Assembly: GCF_015390235.1 (NCBI RefSeq)
Contig: NZ_VUOH01000001.1
Location: 558,001 to 622,000 of the forward strand
Origin: Quadrisphaera sp. INWT6
GTDB taxonomy: Bacteria > Actinomycetota > Actinomycetes > Actinomycetales > Quadrisphaeraceae
Reading direction: 5' to 3'
Length of the DNA stretch: 64,000 nucleotides
Numbering within the stretch: position 1 is the first letter of the stretch; each line of letters opens with the position of its first letter. Of this stretch, positions 27,281 to 37,318 are shown one piece after another. The position numbers were made by a program, and so were the translations under genes. Below the pieces are notes generated by a model. That model saw nothing but the letters and a program-made list of their open reading frames with translations. It ran no database searches and was not told the origin of the DNA.

Positions 27281-28818
27281 GCGTCGGGCGCGCGCTGTCG
27301 GTGGCGCTCGTCGGCCTGGCCGGGCACGTGGTGGAGGTCGAGGCCGACGTCACCGCGGGGCTGCCGGCGTTCGTGCTCGTGGGCCTGCCCGACGCCTCGC
27401 TGGTGGAGTCCCGCGACAGGGTCCGCGCGGCCCTGCGCAACGCCCGCCTCGCGGTGCCGGACCGCCGCGTCGTGGTCAACCTGTCCCCGGCGTCGCTGCC
27501 CAAGGCCGGCACCGGCTTCGACCTCGGCGTGGCCGTCGCCCTGCTCGCGGCCCAGGGCAGCCTGCGGCCGGCGTCGGCGGCCTCAGCGGTGCACGTCGGC
27601 GAGCTGGGCCTGGACGGCTGGCTCCGCCCGGTGCGCGGGGTCCTGCCCGCGGTGCTCGCGGCGGCCTCGGCCGGCGTCGAGCGCGTGGTGGTGCCGGCGG
27701 CCAACGCCGCCGAGGCCGCGCTGGTGCCCGGGGTCGAGGTGGTGGGGGTGGAGCACCTGGCCGACGTCGTGCGCGTGCACGGCGGCGAGGACGTGCCCGC
27801 CCCGCCGCGCATCCCGGTCACCGGGCACGACGCCGCGGGCGGGGGCGCGGCGTCGTCCCCGCCCGACCTCGCCGACGTCGTCGGCCAGGCGGCGGCCCGC
27901 CGCGCCCTGGAGGTCGCGGCCGCGGGCGGGCACCACCTGCTCCTGCTGGGCCCGCCCGGTGCGGGCAAGTCGATGCTGGCGGCCCGCCTGCCGGGCGTGC
28001 TCCCGCCGCTGACCGAGGCCGAGGCCGTCGAGGTGACCGCGGTGCACTCGGTCAGCGGGTCCTTCGACCCCGCGGCCGGGCTCGTCCGCACCCCGCCGTT
28101 CGAGGCGCCGCACCACACCGCGAGCGCCGCGGCCGTGCTCGGCGGGGGCTCGGCGGTCCCCTCCCCGGGGGCGGTGTCCCGGGCCCACCGGGGCGTGCTG
28201 CTGCTCGACGAGGCCCCGGAGTTTGACCGCCGGGTGCTGGAGGGGATGCGCCAGCCGCTGGAGGACGGCGAGATCGTGCTGGCGCGCGCCCGGGGGACGG
28301 CGCGCTTCCCGGCGCGGTTCCAGCTGGTCCTCACCGCCAACCCGTGCCCGTGCGGCCGCGACAGCGGCAGGGGCACGTCGTGCCGGTGCACCTCCGTGGA
28401 GCGGCGCCGCTACCGGGCCCGCCTGTCGGGGCCGCTGCTCGACCGGGTCGACCTGCAGGTGCCCGTCGACCCGGTGAGCCGCACCGAGCTCGCCGAGGCC
28501 GCGGGCGGGGAGAGCTCCGCAGCGGTGGCCGCCCGGGTGGCGGCGGCTCGCGAGGTGGCGCTCGAGCGGCTGCGGGGCACCCCGTGGCGGTGCAACGGCG
28601 AGGTGCCGGGCTCCCACCTGCGCGGTCCGCTGCGCCTGCCGCCGCGGGTGACGGCCTCGGCGCACACCAGCCTGGAGCGCGGTGACCTGACGCTGCGCGG
28701 CCTCGACAGGGTGCTCCGCGCGGCGTGGACGCTCGCCGACCTGGACGGCCGGGACCGGCCCACCGCTGACGACGTCGCCGCGGCCGAGGCGTGGCGCCTG
28801 CCCTGGGTCGCGGCGTGA
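27277..28818 (+). CDS. comM: YifB/ComM family Mg-chelatase-like ATPase
   Basis: ComM is a hexameric AAA+ helicase that promotes branch migration during integration of transforming DNA. The 513-residue protein has an N-terminal Lon-protease-like domain (GLPAFVLVGLPDASLVESRDRV), the Mg-chelatase AAA+ domain with Walker A GPPGAGKS (near residue 226), Walker B GVLLLDEAPEF, and the CPCG...C zinc-like knuckle (NPCPCGRDSG...CRC), then a C-terminal Mg_chelatase_C helix bundle. It is coupled to yraN and dprA by 4-nt overlaps. Confidence 0.95.
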   Translation: MSVGRALSVALVGLAGHVVEVEADVTAGLPAFVLVGLPDASLVESRDRVRAALRNARLAVPDRRVVVNLSPASLPKAGTGFDLGVAVALLAAQGSLRPASAASAVHVGELGLDGWLRPVRGVLPAVLAAASAGVERVVVPAANAAEAALVPGVEVVGVEHLADVVRVHGGEDVPAPPRIPVTGHDAAGGGAASSPPDLADVVGQAAARRALEVAAAGGHHLLLLGPPGAGKSMLAARLPGVLPPLTEAEAVEVTAVHSVSGSFDPAAGLVRTPPFEAPHHTASAAAVLGGGSAVPSPGAVSRAHRGVLLLDEAPEFDRRVLEGMRQPLEDGEIVLARARGTARFPARFQLVLTANPCPCGRDSGRGTSCRCTSVERRRYRARLSGPLLDRVDLQVPVDPVSRTELAEAAGGESSAAVAARVAAAREVALERLRGTPWRCNGEVPGSHLRGPLRLPPRVTASAHTSLERGDLTLRGLDRVLRAAWTLADLDGRDRPTADDVAAAEAWRLPWVAA

Positions 28819-30107
28819 CCGGCCCGACCGGCCCGACCGGCGCGGGTGACGTGGCGCGCGCGAGCGGTCCGGGCGCTGCCGGCGGCTGGCAGCCGGCGCT
28901 CCCGCTCGCCGGCGGTCGGCCGCCCCGCTGGGCCGCCGACCCGCGCCTCGCCCAGGTCGCGTGGTCGCGCCTGGCCGAGCCGGAGGACCAGGTGGCCCTG
29001 CGCTTCGTGGCGGCCCGTGGACCCGTCGCGGCGCTGGAGCGGCTCGCCTCCCCGGCACCGGTCACCCCGGGGGAGTGCGACGCCGGCGAGGAGCCCCGCA
29101 GCCTCGCGGCGGGCCTGGCGCGCTGGCGGGTGCGGCTGCCCGAGACCGACCCGGAGCGCGACCTCGCCGCGGTGGCCGCCGCCGGCGGGCGCGCGGTGCT
29201 CCCCGACGACCCCCAGTGGCCGGCCGGGCTGGACGACCTGGGCGACGTCCGCCCGTTCGTGCTCTGGGTCCGCGGCGGCGGCGACCCCGCCGCGCTGTGC
29301 GCCCGCAGCGCCGCCCTGGTGGGCGCCCGCGCCTGCACCGCCTACGGGGAGCGGCTGGCGTCGGAGCTCGCCGCCGGCGCCGGTGACCGCGGCGTCACCA
29401 CCGTCTCGGGGGCCGCCCTCGGCATCGACGGCGCCGCCCACCGCGGGGCGCTCGCGGTGGGGGCGCCCACGGTCGCGGTGCTCGCGTGCGGCGTCGAGCG
29501 GGCCTACCCGCGCAGCCACGACCGGCTCCTCGCCGCGATCGCCGAGGAGGGGGCGGTGCTCAGCGAGCTGCCGCCCGGGTCGAGCCCCATGAGGCGGCGC
29601 TTCCTGGAGCGCAACCGCCTCATCGCGGCGGCCAGCCGCGCCACGGTCGTCGTCGAGGCGGGGTGGCGCTCGGGCTCCCTGGCGACGGCGAACCGGGCGC
29701 TCGAGATCGGCCGGCACGTCGGGGCCGTGCCCGGCCCGGTGACCTCCGCGAGCTCGACCGGCTGCCACCGCCTGCTGCGCTCGCACGACGAGGTCGCGTG
29801 CATCACCGACGCCGACGAGCTGGTGCAGCTGGTCGCGGGCGTCAGGGGCGACTCCGACCGCGACCGCGACCCGGGGCGCGCCGGTCCCGCCCAGCCGCAC
29901 GACGGCCTCGGCGAGCTGGGGCGCGCCGTGCTGGACGCCCTGCCGGCCGCGTCTCCCCGTCCGCTGGACCGGCTGGCGGTCACCGCCGGGCTGCCGGTCG
30001 AGCACGTGCGGGCCGCGCTCGGAGAGCTGTCCTTCCGGGGCCTGGCCGTGCAGGAGCCCGGCGGGTGGCGGCGCGGCGGGCTCGACGCCCGAGGGGGCGG
30101 TCGCTGA
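28815..30107 (+). CDS. dprA: DNA-processing protein DprA
   Basis: DprA binds incoming single-stranded DNA and loads RecA during transformation. The 430-residue protein has a divergent N-terminal domain, the Rossmann core with [44 protein letters not shown] and [19 protein letters not shown] (last two about 245-310), and a C-terminal winged-helix ([19 protein letters not shown]). GTG 28815 overlaps the comM stop; an in-frame GTG at 28791 is less likely. No other competence genes lie in the window, so a role in transformation is not proven. Confidence 0.95.
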   Translation: MTGPTGPTGAGDVARASGPGAAGGWQPALPLAGGRPPRWAADPRLAQVAWSRLAEPEDQVALRFVAARGPVAALERLASPAPVTPGECDAGEEPRSLAAGLARWRVRLPETDPERDLAAVAAAGGRAVLPDDPQWPAGLDDLGDVRPFVLWVRGGGDPAALCARSAALVGARACTAYGERLASELAAGAGDRGVTTVSGAALGIDGAAHRGALAVGAPTVAVLACGVERAYPRSHDRLLAAIAEEGAVLSELPPGSSPMRRRFLERNRLIAAASRATVVVEAGWRSGSLATANRALEIGRHVGAVPGPVTSASSTGCHRLLRSHDEVACITDADELVQLVAGVRGDSDRDRDPGRAGPAQPHDGLGELGRAVLDALPAASPRPLDRLAVTAGLPVEHVRAALGELSFRGLAVQEPGGWRRGGLDARGGGR

Positions 30108-30117
30108 GAGTGGTGAG

Positions 30118-31059
30118 GTGAGCACCGACGAGGCGGACGGCGCGGGCGGCGCGAGCGGCGCTCCGGCGGAGTGGCCCGCGCTGTTCTGCCGGCACCTGGA
30201 GCTGGAGCGGGGCTCCTCCCCGGCCACCACCCGCGCCTACGCGGCCGACCTCGCCTCCCTGCAGGCCCACCTCGACCGCTCGGGGGCGGGTCTCGACGAG
30301 CTGTCCCTGGCCGACCTGCGCGAGTGGCTGGGGGCGCTCGCCGCCGACGGCGCCGCGCGCTCGAGCCTCGCGCGGCGCACCTCGGCGGTCCGCAGCTTCA
30401 CCGCCTGGGCGGTCCGCACCGGGCGGATGGCCGTCGACCCGGCCCTGCGCCTGCGCTCCCCGTCGCCGGGGAGGACCCTCCCGGTGGTGCTGCGCTCGGA
30501 CCAGGCGGACCGCCTCATGGACCTCGCGGCGACCCGGGCCGACGACGACGACCCGGGCCACCTGCGCGACCGCGCCGCCGCCGAGCTGCTCTACGCCAGC
30601 GGCATCCGGGTGGCCGAGCTGGTGGGCCTCGACGTCGACGACGTCGACAGGGCGCGGCGCACCCTGCGCGTCCTCGGCAAGGGCGGCAAGGAGCGCGTGG
30701 TGCCCTACGGCCAGCCCGCGGACCGCGCCGTGGGCGACTACCTCGCCCGCGGCCGGCCGCGGCTCGCCACGCCCGGCTCGCCGCCGGCCCTGCTGCTGGG
30801 GGCCCGCGGCGGGCGCTGGGACCAGCGCCAGGTGCGCGCCGTCGTCCACGGGCTGGTCAGGGGCCTGGAAGAGGGGATCGACGCCGCTCCGCACGCCCTG
30901 CGGCACACCGCGGCGACCCACCTGCTGGACGGCGGCGCGGACCTGAGATCCGTCCAGGAGATGCTCGGCCACGCTAGCCTTGCGACCACGCAGGTCTACA
31001 CGCACGTCTCGATCGACCGCCTGCGCCGCAGCTACGAACAGGCCCATCCGAGGGCGTGA
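30118..31059 (+). CDS. xerC: Tyrosine recombinase XerC
   Basis: XerC resolves chromosome dimers at dif with XerD. The 313-residue protein has the SAM-like N-terminal domain and a complete catalytic set: Arg164 (SGIRVAEL), Lys188 (GKGGKER), His259-x-x-Arg262 ([13 protein letters not shown]), His285 and nucleophile Tyr294 (TQVYTHVS). Location between dprA and whiG/rpsB is conserved in actinobacteria and marks it as chromosomal XerC rather than a phage integrase. The stop overlaps a GTG of the sigma-factor gene. Confidence 0.95.
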   Translation: MSTDEADGAGGASGAPAEWPALFCRHLELERGSSPATTRAYAADLASLQAHLDRSGAGLDELSLADLREWLGALAADGAARSSLARRTSAVRSFTAWAVRTGRMAVDPALRLRSPSPGRTLPVVLRSDQADRLMDLAATRADDDDPGHLRDRAAAELLYASGIRVAELVGLDVDDVDRARRTLRVLGKGGKERVVPYGQPADRAVGDYLARGRPRLATPGSPPALLLGARGGRWDQRQVRAVVHGLVRGLEEGIDAAPHALRHTAATHLLDGGADLRSVQEMLGHASLATTQVYTHVSIDRLRRSYEQAHPRA

Positions 31060-32017
31060 GCGCGCGCCCGCGCACCGCGGGGCCGCCGGGGGAGGGCAGG
31101 CTGGACATGACCGAGGCAGCGTCCCTGGAGACCCCCGCCGCGACCTCCGCGCCGGGCGGCGCCGGCACGGCGACGGCAGCACGTCCGGTCCGCGCCCCCC
31201 GCCTGTCGAGCCGCGTCTCCAACCGCACCGGGGCCGACGCCGAGGCCGTCGCCGCCAACGAGGCGCTGCTGCGCGACCTGTGGGAGCGCTTCAAGGCCCA
31301 CGGCGACCCGGTCGTGCGCGAGCGGCTGATCCTCCACTACGCCCCGCTGGTCAAGTACGTCGCCGGCCGGGTCGGGGTCGGTCTGCCGCGAACGTCGACC
31401 AGGGCGACCTGGTCTCCTACGGCGTCTTCGGCCTCATCGACGCGATCGAGAAGTTCGACCTCGAGCGGGCCATCAAGTTCGAGACCTACGCCATCACCCG
31501 CATCCGCGGCGCGATCATCGACGAGCTGCGCGCCATGGACTGGATCCCCCGCTCGGTGCGCAGCAAGGCCCGCGACGTCGAGCGCGCGTACGCCTCGCTC
31601 GAGGCCGAGCTGCACCGCACCCCCACCGAGCCCGAGGTCGCCGCGCGGATGGGCATCACGCTGAAGGACCTCCACGGCATCTTCAGCCAGGTCTCCTACG
31701 TCAACGTCGTCGCCCTCGACGAGCTGCTCGGCGTCTCGGGGGAGAAGGGCGAGTCGCTGTCGCTGGGCGACACCCTGGAGGACCCGCGCGTCGAGGACCC
31801 GGTCACCGCGTTCGAGAACGAGGAGACCAAGTACCTGCTCTCCCGCGCGATCGACCAGCTGCCCGAGCGCGAGAAGATCGTCGTGACGCTGTACTACTAC
31901 GAGAACCTGACCCTGTCGGAGATCGGCAAGGTGCTCGGCGTCACCGAGTCGCGGGTCTGCCAGATGCACACCAAGGCGGTCATCGCGATGCGCGCCAAGC
32001 TGTCCGAGGCCAGCTGA
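31056..32017 (+). pseudogene. whiG: WhiG/FliA-type RNA polymerase sigma factor, frameshifted
   Basis: The N-terminal part (to [21 protein letters not shown]) and the rest ([19 protein letters not shown] onward) are in different frames. They join at 31386-31390, where CTGCCGCGAAC should read CTGCCGGCGAAC: one G is missing. Restored, it would be about 320 residues with sigma region 2 ([20 protein letters not shown], cut here), region 3 and region 4 ([19 protein letters not shown]). This family controls flagellar genes in motile actinobacteria and sporulation in Streptomyces. Start may be GTG 31056 (overlapping xerC) or ATG 31107 after GGAGG. As written, translation ends in a long out-of-frame tail. 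Confidence 0.88.
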
Positions 32018-32021
32018 CGGG

Positions 32022-32660
32022 TCATCCGGCCCCCGCCCAGCCGGGCACGGGCAGCAGCCGCACCGGGCGGCGCAGCAGCGACAGCGGGTCGCGGTAGACC
32101 ACCTGGGCGCCCGAGCCGGTCCGCACGCCCCAGTGCAGGCAGCCGGGCGCAGCGCAGTGCTGCGCGCCGCCCGCGCCCGGCGCGGACAGGGCACCCACCA
32201 CCTGACCGCGGGACACCACCTGGCCGACGGCCACCGCAGCGTCGACCGGTTCGAGGGTCGCCCGCCACCCCGACGCCGAGCGGATGCTGACGACGCCGCG
32301 GCCGGCCACGCGCCCCGCGGCCACCACCACCCCGTCGACGGGCGCCAGCACCGCCTGGCCGGGCGCCGCCGCGAGGTCGACGCCGCGGTGCCCCGCCTGC
32401 CAGGGCCTGCCGGGCAGCACCGCGGGGCGCAGCACCTCGGGGGCGCCCCCGGTGGCGTCCAGCGGCCACGACCAGGCCGCCGCAGGAGCGGTCGCCGCGG
32501 TGGCGGGGGCCGCGCGCTGACGCGGCGCCGCGGTGGCCGGGGTGCCCGCGAGGAGGAGGGGGCCGGCGACGAGCAGCGCCAGCAGCCCCAGCAGGGCCGC
32601 CGGCGCGCTCCGCGGGGTGGGCGGCGAGCTGGGTGGTGCGGCGGGTGGTGCGGTGGTCAC
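32022..32660 (-). CDS. Secreted M23 family metallopeptidase
   Basis: A predicted zinc peptidase acting on peptidoglycan outside the membrane. From GTG at 32660 it is 212 residues with a proline-rich N-terminus, then a hydrophobic signal segment (LLGLLALLVAGPLLLAG) ending near TPATA. The LytM domain shows HRGVDLAAAPG (HxxxD zinc ligands) and CLHWGVR, where the final HxH has Cys in place of the first His, a form common in actinobacterial members next to rpsB. Convergent with the sigma gene, 4 nt apart, and divergent from rpsB. The upstream 300 residues of open frame are Pro/Arg-rich and rejected. Confidence 0.87.
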   Translation of the reverse strand: MTTAPPAAPPSSPPTPRSAPAALLGLLALLVAGPLLLAGTPATAAPRQRAAPATAATAPAAAWSWPLDATGGAPEVLRPAVLPGRPWQAGHRGVDLAAAPGQAVLAPVDGVVVAAGRVAGRGVVSIRSASGWRATLEPVDAAVAVGQVVSRGQVVGALSAPGAGGAQHCAAPGCLHWGVRTGSGAQVVYRDPLSLLRRPVRLLPVPGWAGAG

Positions 32661-32797
32661 CCGCCGAGGCTGGCGCGGCGCAGGGGTGCGGTGGCGCGGT
32701 CCGAGGGCTCCTGTGGACGGGCGCTCCCCGGGTGGTGGCCTGTGGGCGGAGCGGGGCCGCGGCGGGGTCGTGGTCGGAGGGGATCGGCGCCGCGGCG

Positions 32798-32803
32798 TAG
32801 GAT
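32798..32803 (+). promoter_or_regulatory. -10 box (TAGGAT) for rpsB, in the 332-nt M23-rpsB gap
   Basis: TAGGAT lies 190 nt before rpsB. The leader that would result contains several GC hairpins, including one around the GGAGG-rich stretch just before the gene (CCTCCGAGCACGGAGG), suggesting leader-based control. The rest of this gap holds the M23 upstream region and nothing else recognisable. Confidence 0.5.
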
Positions 32804-32992
32804 GACCCCGGGCCGGTCTCACGACCGGTACTTCGCGTGCCCGCACACCGCCCCAGGGCGGGGGTGCGCCGCCTCGGTCCCGGCGAGAGCCGGGCGGCGG
32901 CGCCTCGCAGGCACCAGGGCGGCGGCCGACCAGGTCCGCTGCGACCAACCGACGCGCGCCTCCGAGCACGGAGGCGCCGAGAGGAGTGCGGC

Positions 32993-33970
32993 ATGGCTGT
33001 CGTCACGACGCGCCAGCTGCTCGAGAGCGGCGTCCACTTCGGGCACCAGACCCGGCGCTGGAACCCGAAGATGAAGCGCTTCATCTTCACCGAGCGCAAC
33101 GGCATCTACATCATCGACCTGCAGCAGTCGCTGACCCACATCGACCGCGCCTACGACTTCGTCAAGCAGACGGTCGCCCACGGCGGCTCGATCCTGTTCG
33201 TCGGCACGAAGAAGCAGGCCCAGGAGCCCCTGGCCGAGCAGGCCGGTCGCGTGGGCATGCCCTACGTGAACCAGCGCTGGCTGGGCGGCATGCTCACCAA
33301 CTTCCAGACGGTGAGCAAGCGCCTGCAGCGCCTCAAGGAGCTCGAGCAGATCGACTTCGACGACGTGGCCTCCTCCGGCCGCACGAAGAAGGAGCTGCTG
33401 ATGATGCGCCGGGAGATGGAGAAGCTCCAGAAGACCCTGGGCGGCATCCGCGACATGGCCCGCATCCCCTCGGCCGTGTGGATCGTCGACACCAACAAGG
33501 AGCACCTCGCGGTCGACGAGGCGCACAAGCTGGGCATCCCGGTCGTCGCGATCCTCGACACCAACTGCGACCCCGACGTCGTCGACTACCGGATCCCCGG
33601 CAACGACGACGCGATCCGCTCGGTCACCCTGCTGACCCGGGTCATCGCCGACGCCGTCGCCGACGGCCTGCGCACCCGCGCCGGCGGCTCCGAGGCCGGC
33701 GCCGCGGGCGCCGCCACCGAGCCCCTGGCCGCGTGGGAGGCCGAGCTGCTGGCCGGCGAGACCCAGACCGGCACCGCCGGCACCCAGGGCGCCACCGCCG
33801 CGGCCACCGAGGGCGAGGCCGCTGCGGCCGAGCAGGTGCCCGCCGGCACCGAGCCCGCCGCCGCCGTCGACCAGGCCGAGGGCGAGGCCAGCGACACCGC
33901 TGCCGCCACCGAGGCCCCGGCCGCCGACAGCACCGAGGCCCCCGCCGCCGAGGCGACCCCCAGCGCCTGA
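32993..33970 (+). CDS. rpsB: 30S ribosomal protein S2 (uS2)
   Basis: uS2 of 325 residues. The conserved core ([24 protein letters not shown], cut to [18 protein letters not shown]) runs to about residue 240. The C-terminal 85 residues are an Ala/Glu/Thr-rich low-complexity tail, longer than in most bacteria but common in actinobacteria. ATG 32993 follows GAGAGGAG. rpsB is followed by tsf after 136 nt with a stem-loop between. Confidence 0.97.
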   Translation: MAVVTTRQLLESGVHFGHQTRRWNPKMKRFIFTERNGIYIIDLQQSLTHIDRAYDFVKQTVAHGGSILFVGTKKQAQEPLAEQAGRVGMPYVNQRWLGGMLTNFQTVSKRLQRLKELEQIDFDDVASSGRTKKELLMMRREMEKLQKTLGGIRDMARIPSAVWIVDTNKEHLAVDEAHKLGIPVVAILDTNCDPDVVDYRIPGNDDAIRSVTLLTRVIADAVADGLRTRAGGSEAGAAGAATEPLAAWEAELLAGETQTGTAGTQGATAAATEGEAAAAEQVPAGTEPAAAVDQAEGEASDTAAATEAPAADSTEAPAAEATPSA

Positions 33971-33979
33971 GGCGCTCCG

Positions 33980-34007
33980 CCGCGCCGTCCCCACCGGGGC
34001 GGCGCGG
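33980..34007 (+). terminator. Stem-loop between rpsB and tsf
   Basis: A 12-bp GC stem with one bulged base (33980-33992 with 33996-34007) and a 3-nt loop, 10 nt after the rpsB stop. It probably attenuates rather than ends transcription, since tsf has no clear promoter of its own. Confidence 0.55.
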
Positions 34008-34106
34008 CCCTGCCGCGCCGCGCTCTACCAGCGCCCGGCGCCGGCACCCCAGACCACCCGGCACACCAGCCGACTACCAGCCGCACACGGGCGAGAGGGA
34101 CGGACC

Positions 34107-34943
34107 ATGGCGACCACCACCGCTGACATCAAGGCGCTGCGCGAGCAGACCGGCGCGGGCATGCTCGACGTCAAGAAGGCGCTCGACGAGGCCGACGGCG
34201 ACCGCGCCAAGGCGATCGAGATCCTGCGCGTCAAGGGCCTCAAGGGCGTGACCAAGCGCGAGGGCCGCAGCGCCAGCAACGGCCTCGTGGCCGCCCAGGT
34301 GACCGGCGAGCCCGGCGCCCAGGTCGGCACCCTCGTCGAGGTCAACTGCGAGACCGACTTCGTCGCCAAGGGCGACCGCTTCATCGCCCTGGCCGGCCAG
34401 GTCCTCGACCTCGCCGTGTCCTCGGGTGCGAAGGACGCCGAGTCCCTCCTCGCCGCCGAGCTCGACGGCAAGGCGCTCAAGGACGTGCTCGACGAGGCCA
34501 ACGCCACCATCGGCGAGAAGATCGAGGTGCGCCGCGTGGCCCGCCTCGAGGCCCCCCTCGTCGCCTCCTACCTGCACCGCACCAGCCCCGACCTGCCCCC
34601 GCAGATCGGCGTGCTCGTGGCGCTCGACAAGGAGGACGCCGACACCGCCCGCGACATCGCGATGCACACGGCCGCCATGTCCCCGCTGCACCTCACCCGC
34701 GACGAGGTCTCCGAGGAGACCGTCGCCAACGAGCGCCGCATCGCCGAGGACACCGCGCGCGAGGAGGGCAAGCCCGAGGCCGCCCTGCCGCGCATCGTCG
34801 AGGGCCGCGTGAACGGCTTCTTCAAGGACAACGTGCTGCTGGAGCAGTCCTTCGCCAAGGACCCCAAGCGCACCGTGCAGCAGGTCCTCAAGGACGCCGG
34901 CGCCAGCGCGACCGGCTTCGCCCGCTTCCGGGTCGGCGCCTGA
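34107..34943 (+). CDS. tsf: Elongation factor Ts
   Basis: EF-Ts exchanges GDP on EF-Tu. The 278-residue protein has the UBA-like N-terminus ([20 protein letters not shown]), the essential TDFVAKGD motif ([12 protein letters not shown], about 80-91) and two core subdomains ending in [13 protein letters not shown] 34107 follows GAGAGGGACGG. pyrH begins 2 nt downstream. Confidence 0.97.
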   Translation: MATTTADIKALREQTGAGMLDVKKALDEADGDRAKAIEILRVKGLKGVTKREGRSASNGLVAAQVTGEPGAQVGTLVEVNCETDFVAKGDRFIALAGQVLDLAVSSGAKDAESLLAAELDGKALKDVLDEANATIGEKIEVRRVARLEAPLVASYLHRTSPDLPPQIGVLVALDKEDADTARDIAMHTAAMSPLHLTRDEVSEETVANERRIAEDTAREEGKPEAALPRIVEGRVNGFFKDNVLLEQSFAKDPKRTVQQVLKDAGASATGFARFRVGA

Positions 34944-34945
34944 GC

Positions 34946-35731
34946 TTGAGCGCTGAGCCGACCTCCGCGGTCGCGTCGGACCGTCCGGCCGCACCCACCC
35001 AGGGTGCGGCCGGGCGCGACGACGACTGGCGCCGCGTCGTCCTGAAGCTCTCGGGCGAGGCCTTCGGCGGCGGGCGCGTCGGCGTCGACCCCGACGTCGT
35101 CTCCAGCGTGGCTCGCGCGATCGTCGGGCCCGTCCGCGAGGGCGTGCAGGTGGCGATCGTCGTCGGCGGCGGCAACTACTTCCGCGGCGCCGAGCTGAGC
35201 CAGGGCGGCATGGACCGGAGCCGCGCCGACTACATGGGCATGCTCGGCACGGTCATGAACTGCCTGGCGCTGCAGGACTTCCTGGAGCAGGCCGGCGTCG
35301 ACACCCGGGTGCAGACCGCCATCACCATGGGCCAGGTCGCCGAGCCCTACGTGCCGCGGCGCGCCATCCGGCACATGGAGAAGGGCCGCGTCGTCATCTT
35401 CGGCGCGGGCGCGGGCCTGCCCTACTTCTCCACCGACACGGTCGCGGCCCAGCGCGCGCTGGAGATCCGCGCCGACGCGGTGCTCATGGCCAAGAACGGC
35501 GTGGACGGCGTGTACACCGCCGACCCGCGCAAGGACCCGCTGGCCTCGCGGCTCGACGAGGTCAGCTACGGCGACGCGCTGCGCCAGCAGCTGAAGGTGG
35601 TCGACGCGACTGCGTTCAGCCTGTGCATGGACAACGGCCTCCCCATGGTCGTGTTCGGCATGGAGGGCGACGGAGCCATCTCGGCCGCGCTGCGCGGCGA
35701 GAAGATCGGGACCCTGGTCTCTGCGGGCTGA
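34946..35731 (+). CDS. pyrH: Uridylate kinase (UMP kinase)
   Basis: PyrH phosphorylates UMP to UDP. The 261-residue amino-acid-kinase fold protein has [39 protein letters not shown] and the [17 protein letters not shown] segment. The best start is TTG 34946, 2 nt after the tsf stop; no ATG or GTG lies before the conserved [12 protein letters not shown] hairpin follows the stop. Confidence 0.96.
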   Translation: MSAEPTSAVASDRPAAPTQGAAGRDDDWRRVVLKLSGEAFGGGRVGVDPDVVSSVARAIVGPVREGVQVAIVVGGGNYFRGAELSQGGMDRSRADYMGMLGTVMNCLALQDFLEQAGVDTRVQTAITMGQVAEPYVPRRAIRHMEKGRVVIFGAGAGLPYFSTDTVAAQRALEIRADAVLMAKNGVDGVYTADPRKDPLASRLDEVSYGDALRQQLKVVDATAFSLCMDNGLPMVVFGMEGDGAISAALRGEKIGTLVSAG

Positions 35732-35732
35732 G

Positions 35733-35756
35733 CCCGGGCCCCTGCGGGGGCCCGGG
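35733..35756 (+). terminator. Stem-loop between pyrH and frr
   Basis: 10-bp perfect stem of CCCGGGCCCC with a 4-nt loop, immediately after the pyrH stop. It is a candidate terminator or attenuator 37 nt before frr. Confidence 0.65.
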
Positions 35757-35792
35757 TGGCGCAGGGCAAGGGCGGACGCGGAGGATGGACCT

Positions 35793-36350
35793 GTGATCGA
35801 CGACGCTCTCCTCGAGGCCGAGGACAAGATGGAGAAGGCCGTGGAGGTCGCCAAGAGCGACTTCTCGGCCCTGCGGACCGGCCGGGCCAACCCGGCGCTG
35901 TTCACGAAGATCAACGTCGAGTACTACGGGGCCATGACGCCCCTGCAGCAGCTCGCGTCGTTCAACGTGCCCGAGGCCCGCACGGTGCTCATCACGCCCT
36001 ACGACAAGACCTCGATCCCCGCGATCGAGCGGTCGCTGCGCGCGTCCGACCTCGACGTGAACCCGTCGAACGACGGCGTGGCGATCCGCGTGATCCTGCC
36101 GCAGCTGACCGACGAGCGCCGGCGCGACTACATCAAGATCGCCCGCAGCAAGGCCGAGGACGCTCGCGTCTCCGTGCGCAGCGTCCGCCGCAAGGCCAAG
36201 GACGAGCTCGACCGCGTGGTCAAGGACGGCGACGCCGGCGAGGACGAGGTCGCCCGCGCGGAGAAGGAGCTCGACGCCCTGACCCGCAAGCACGTCGACG
36301 TCATCGACGACCTGCTCAAGCACAAGGAGGCGGAGCTCCTCACGGTGTGA
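35793..36350 (+). CDS. frr: Ribosome recycling factor
   Basis: RRF splits post-termination ribosomes with EF-G. The 185-residue protein shows [28 protein letters not shown], the ITPYDKTSI segment and the C-terminal helix ([26 protein letters not shown], cut to [17 protein letters not shown]). GTG 35793 follows GGAGG. cdsA begins 22 nt downstream. Confidence 0.97.
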   Translation: MIDDALLEAEDKMEKAVEVAKSDFSALRTGRANPALFTKINVEYYGAMTPLQQLASFNVPEARTVLITPYDKTSIPAIERSLRASDLDVNPSNDGVAIRVILPQLTDERRRDYIKIARSKAEDARVSVRSVRRKAKDELDRVVKDGDAGEDEVARAEKELDALTRKHVDVIDDLLKHKEAELLTV

Positions 36351-36372
36351 GGGGCCTCCGCAGGTCCTCCGG

Positions 36373-37296
36373 GTGGTACCAGCGACGCCCAGCGCGGCCG
36401 ACGGCACGGCCGCCGGCCCGGCGGTGACCGGCTCCGCCCCGCCCAGCGGCGGGCGGGCCGGTCGCAACCTGCCCCAGGCCATCCTCGCGGGGGTGGTGCT
36501 GGGCGGTGGCTTCCTCGCGGCGGTCCTCCTCGTCAAGGAGGTCTTCATCGCCGTCGCGGCGCTCGCCGTCGCCCTGTCGGTGCGCGAGCTGGCGACCGCC
36601 CTGGCCACCCGGCACCGCAGGGTGCCGCAGGTCCCGCTGATCGCGGGGTCGATCGCCACGCTGGTGGCCACCTACGTCGGCGGCCTGGACGCGCTGCTGG
36701 TCGGGGTGTGCCTGACGGCGCTGGCCGCCGTCGCCTGGCGGGCGCTGGAGGTGCCCGACCTGCCCTCGCCCGCCGAGGACGGCACGGCCGCCCCGGGCGT
36801 GGCCCTCGTGCGCGACGCCACCTCGGCGGTGCTCGTGGTCGGCTGGCTGCCGCTGCTCGCCGGGTTCGCGGTCCTCATGCTGGCCGCCGACGACGGCGCC
36901 CAGCGCGTCGTCGTCTTCGTGCTGCTGACGGTGTGCAGCGACGTCGGCGGCTACGTGGCGGGCGTGCTGTTCGGGCGCCACCCGCTGGCCCCGACGGTCA
37001 GCCCCAAGAAGTCCTGGGAGGGCCTGGGCGGCTCGGTGGTGCTCTGCCTGGTGGCGGGCGTGGCCTCGGTGACCCTCATGCTCGGCGGCACCTGGTGGGC
37101 CGGGGCGCTGGTCGGCCTGGCCGCCGTCTTCGCCGCCACCCTCGGCGACCTGTCGGAGTCGATCCTGAAGCGCGACCTCGGCATCAAGGACATGGGCACC
37201 CTGGTGCCGGGCCACGGCGGGGTGCTCGACCGCCTCGACTCCCTGCTCGCCGTCGCCCCCACCACCTGGCTGCTGCTGCACCTCCTCGTGCGCTGA
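36373..37296 (+). CDS. cdsA: Phosphatidate cytidylyltransferase (CDP-diacylglycerol synthase)
   Basis: CdsA makes CDP-diacylglycerol, precursor of all phospholipids, in the membrane. The 307-residue protein has eight or so hydrophobic segments after a 30-residue polar N-terminus, and the family signature: [12 protein letters not shown] then [33 protein letters not shown] (acidic and Lys residues at the active site, about 250-290). It follows frr in the standard actinobacterial order frr-cdsA-rlmN. Confidence 0.96.
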   Translation: MVPATPSAADGTAAGPAVTGSAPPSGGRAGRNLPQAILAGVVLGGGFLAAVLLVKEVFIAVAALAVALSVRELATALATRHRRVPQVPLIAGSIATLVATYVGGLDALLVGVCLTALAAVAWRALEVPDLPSPAEDGTAAPGVALVRDATSAVLVVGWLPLLAGFAVLMLAADDGAQRVVVFVLLTVCSDVGGYVAGVLFGRHPLAPTVSPKKSWEGLGGSVVLCLVAGVASVTLMLGGTWWAGALVGLAAVFAATLGDLSESILKRDLGIKDMGTLVPGHGGVLDRLDSLLAVAPTTWLLLHLLVR

Positions 37297-37318
37297 ACGC
37301 GAGCGCTGGCCGCGAGCG

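Noticed and set aside
30118-31059. Integrase marking a genomic island.
   Set aside because: Location between dprA and whiG/rpsB is the conserved chromosomal xerC position; no att repeats or phage genes nearby.
31380-31395. Programmed -1 frameshift as an explanation for the split sigma factor.
   Set aside because: No X-XXY-YYZ slippery heptamer and no downstream pseudoknot candidate at the junction; a single missing G explains it.
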